Assembly (NCBI GenBank): GCA_041838435.1
Contig: JBGYPO010000032.1
Span: 1-7,434, forward strand
Reading direction: 5' to 3'
Source: Aliicoccus sp041838435
GTDB taxonomy: Bacteria; Bacillota; Bacilli; Staphylococcales; Salinicoccaceae
DNA: 7,434 bases
Shown piece by piece: positions 6,440 to 7,434 of this stretch. The notes below the pieces were generated by a model. It worked only from the letters and a program-made list of their open reading frames with translations, was not told the origin of the DNA and ran no database searches. The number at the start of each line of letters is the position of its first letter. Position 1 is the first letter of the stretch. A program made the position numbers and the translations under genes.

Positions 6440-7434
6440 ATGTCCATTACTTATGAACATATAAAAACATGCAAAGATACGGGTGCACGGATTGGGAAAC
6501 TTCACACGCCTCACGGCACGATAGACACACCGATATTTATGCCGGTCGGTACGCTTGCAACAGTTAAAACAATGTCACCAGAAGAACTTGTTGAACTTGG
6601 CAGCCAAATCATTTTATCGAATACATATCATCTATGGTTAAGACCGGGTCATGATATCGTTAAAGAAGCTGGTGGTTTACATAAGTTTATGAACTGGGAT
6701 AAACCGATTCTTACAGATTCAGGTGGGTTTCAGGTATTTAGTTTGAGTGAAAACCGTACGATAGAAGAAGAGGGCGTGCATTTTAGAAGTCACCTGGACG
6801 GTTCAAAATTATTTTTGAGTCCTGAACGTGCAATGGAAATTCAACATGCCTTAGGCTCTGACATTATGATGGCATTTGATGAATGTCCACCATATCCTGC
6901 AAGTCATGAGTACGTAAAAAGTTCAATCGAACGCACATCGAGATGGGCAGAACGCTGCTTGGGGTTCCATAAAGACAGCGGACAAGATAAAACACAAGCG
7001 CTATTTGGTATTATTCAAGGTGGAGAATATCAAGATCTTCGCGCACAGAGTGCCCGTGACTTAGTTGCAATGGACTTCCCAGGGTATGCGATAGGTGGAT
7101 TATCTGTCGGGGAACCTAAAGATATTATGTACCGTGTGCTTGAAGAGACAATTCCTTTATTACCTGAGGATAAACCAAGATATTTAATGGGTGTTGGTTC
7201 ACCGGATGCACTGATTGAAGGTGTGATGCGTGGAGTCGACATGTTTGATTGCGTGTTACCTACGCGTATTGCAAGAAACGGTACATGCTTTACATCATCT
7301 GGTCGTTTGGTTGTCAAAAACAAAAAGTTCGAACGTGATTTTGGACCACTTGATCCAGAATGCGATTGCTACACATGTAAAAATTACTCGCGTGCGTATA
7401 TTCGTCATCTGTTTAAAGCAGATGAAATTCTAGG
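6440..7434 (+). CDS. tgt: tRNA-guanine transglycosylase Tgt (3' end missing)
   Basis: Tgt exchanges the wobble guanine of Asp, Asn, His and Tyr tRNAs for preQ1, the step before QueA. The frame is open from ATG 6440 to the window edge with no stop; 331 residues are visible and about 50 should remain, given the usual 380. The general-base aspartate D93 lies in DSGGFQVFS and the nucleophile D270 in MFDCVLPTR. Substrate-pocket motifs include FDECPPYP, GIIQGG and YAIGGLSVGEP. Three zinc ligands are visible at C308, C310 and C313 (CDCYTC); the fourth, expected to be a histidine near 339, lies beyond the edge. The ribosome site GAAAGGA (6424-6430) precedes the ATG by 9 bases, and the gap from queA is 19 bases. 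The start MSITYEHIKTC agrees with staphylococcal homologues. Confidence 0.97.
   Translation, partial: MSITYEHIKTCKDTGARIGKLHTPHGTIDTPIFMPVGTLATVKTMSPEELVELGSQIILSNTYHLWLRPGHDIVKEAGGLHKFMNWDKPILTDSGGFQVFSLSENRTIEEEGVHFRSHLDGSKLFLSPERAMEIQHALGSDIMMAFDECPPYPASHEYVKSSIERTSRWAERCLGFHKDSGQDKTQALFGIIQGGEYQDLRAQSARDLVAMDFPGYAIGGLSVGEPKDIMYRVLEETIPLLPEDKPRYLMGVGSPDALIEGVMRGVDMFDCVLPTRIARNGTCFTSSGRLVVKNKKFERDFGPLDPECDCYTCKNYSRAYIRHLFKADEIL

Noticed and set aside
7030..7434. A - strand frame (7030-7323) and a + strand frame (7230-7433) inside tgt
   Set aside because: Both overlap the conserved Tgt catalytic and zinc-binding region, which is clearly coded in another frame.
1..7434. A hidden novel system, mobile element, CRISPR array or RNA gene
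   Set aside because: Almost every base is accounted for by conserved housekeeping genes. I saw no inverted-repeat pairs of insertion-sequence type, no spaced direct repeats, and no tRNA-like folds.

Overview
The window is a housekeeping gene block from a low-GC Gram-positive bacterium (Bacillota), with every gene on the + strand. The order mreC-mreD-rplU-prp-rpmA-obg-ruvA-ruvB-queA-tgt is that of the staphylococcal lineage. No minCD, spoIVFA/FB or spo0B genes interrupt it, as they would in Bacillus, which suggests a non-sporulating coccus. The proteins look staphylococcal: L27 has the N-terminal extension MLKLNLQLFA, Prp has its catalytic pair at H22/C34, and Tgt has its key aspartates at D93/D270. 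From memory, Staphylococcus aureus has an ACT-domain gene between obg and ruvA that is absent here. Together with an impression of less extreme AT-richness, this points weakly to a relative such as Jeotgalicoccus, Salinicoccus or Macrococcus. The genus cannot be fixed from this window.

Layout. (1) Positions 1-1319 hold the end of mreC (its start lies outside the window) and complete mreD, overlapping by 4 bases; both encode cell-shape and cell-wall-elongation membrane proteins. (2) Positions 1320-1470 hold a perfect-consensus sigma-A promoter and a structured 5' leader of the L21-leader type. (3) Positions 1471-2386 hold rplU (L21), prp (the protease that matures L27) and rpmA (L27), ending in a strong intrinsic terminator at 2400-2431. 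(4) Positions 2432-2485 hold a probable extended -10 promoter and the obg ribosome binding site. (5) From 2486 to the right edge, obg (ribosome-assembly GTPase), ruvA and ruvB (Holliday-junction branch migration), queA and tgt (queuosine tRNA modification) are packed with gaps of 19 bases or less and look like one transcription unit. tgt runs off the right edge.

How the genes work together. The rplU-prp-rpmA unit makes two 50S ribosomal proteins plus the cysteine protease that removes the extra N-terminus of one of them; the leader probably adjusts output to ribosome demand. Obg then acts on late 50S assembly. RuvA and RuvB form the junction motor. Tgt inserts preQ1 at the wobble position of GUN-anticodon tRNAs, and QueA converts it to epoxyqueuosine.

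I found no mobile element, CRISPR array, tRNA or rRNA gene, phage gene or unknown gene cassette, and no stretch over 300 bases lacks a gene. The parts most worth a second look are the rplU leader with its competing base pairings, the Prp-L27 maturation pair, and the apparent lack of a Shine-Dalgarno sequence for prp.
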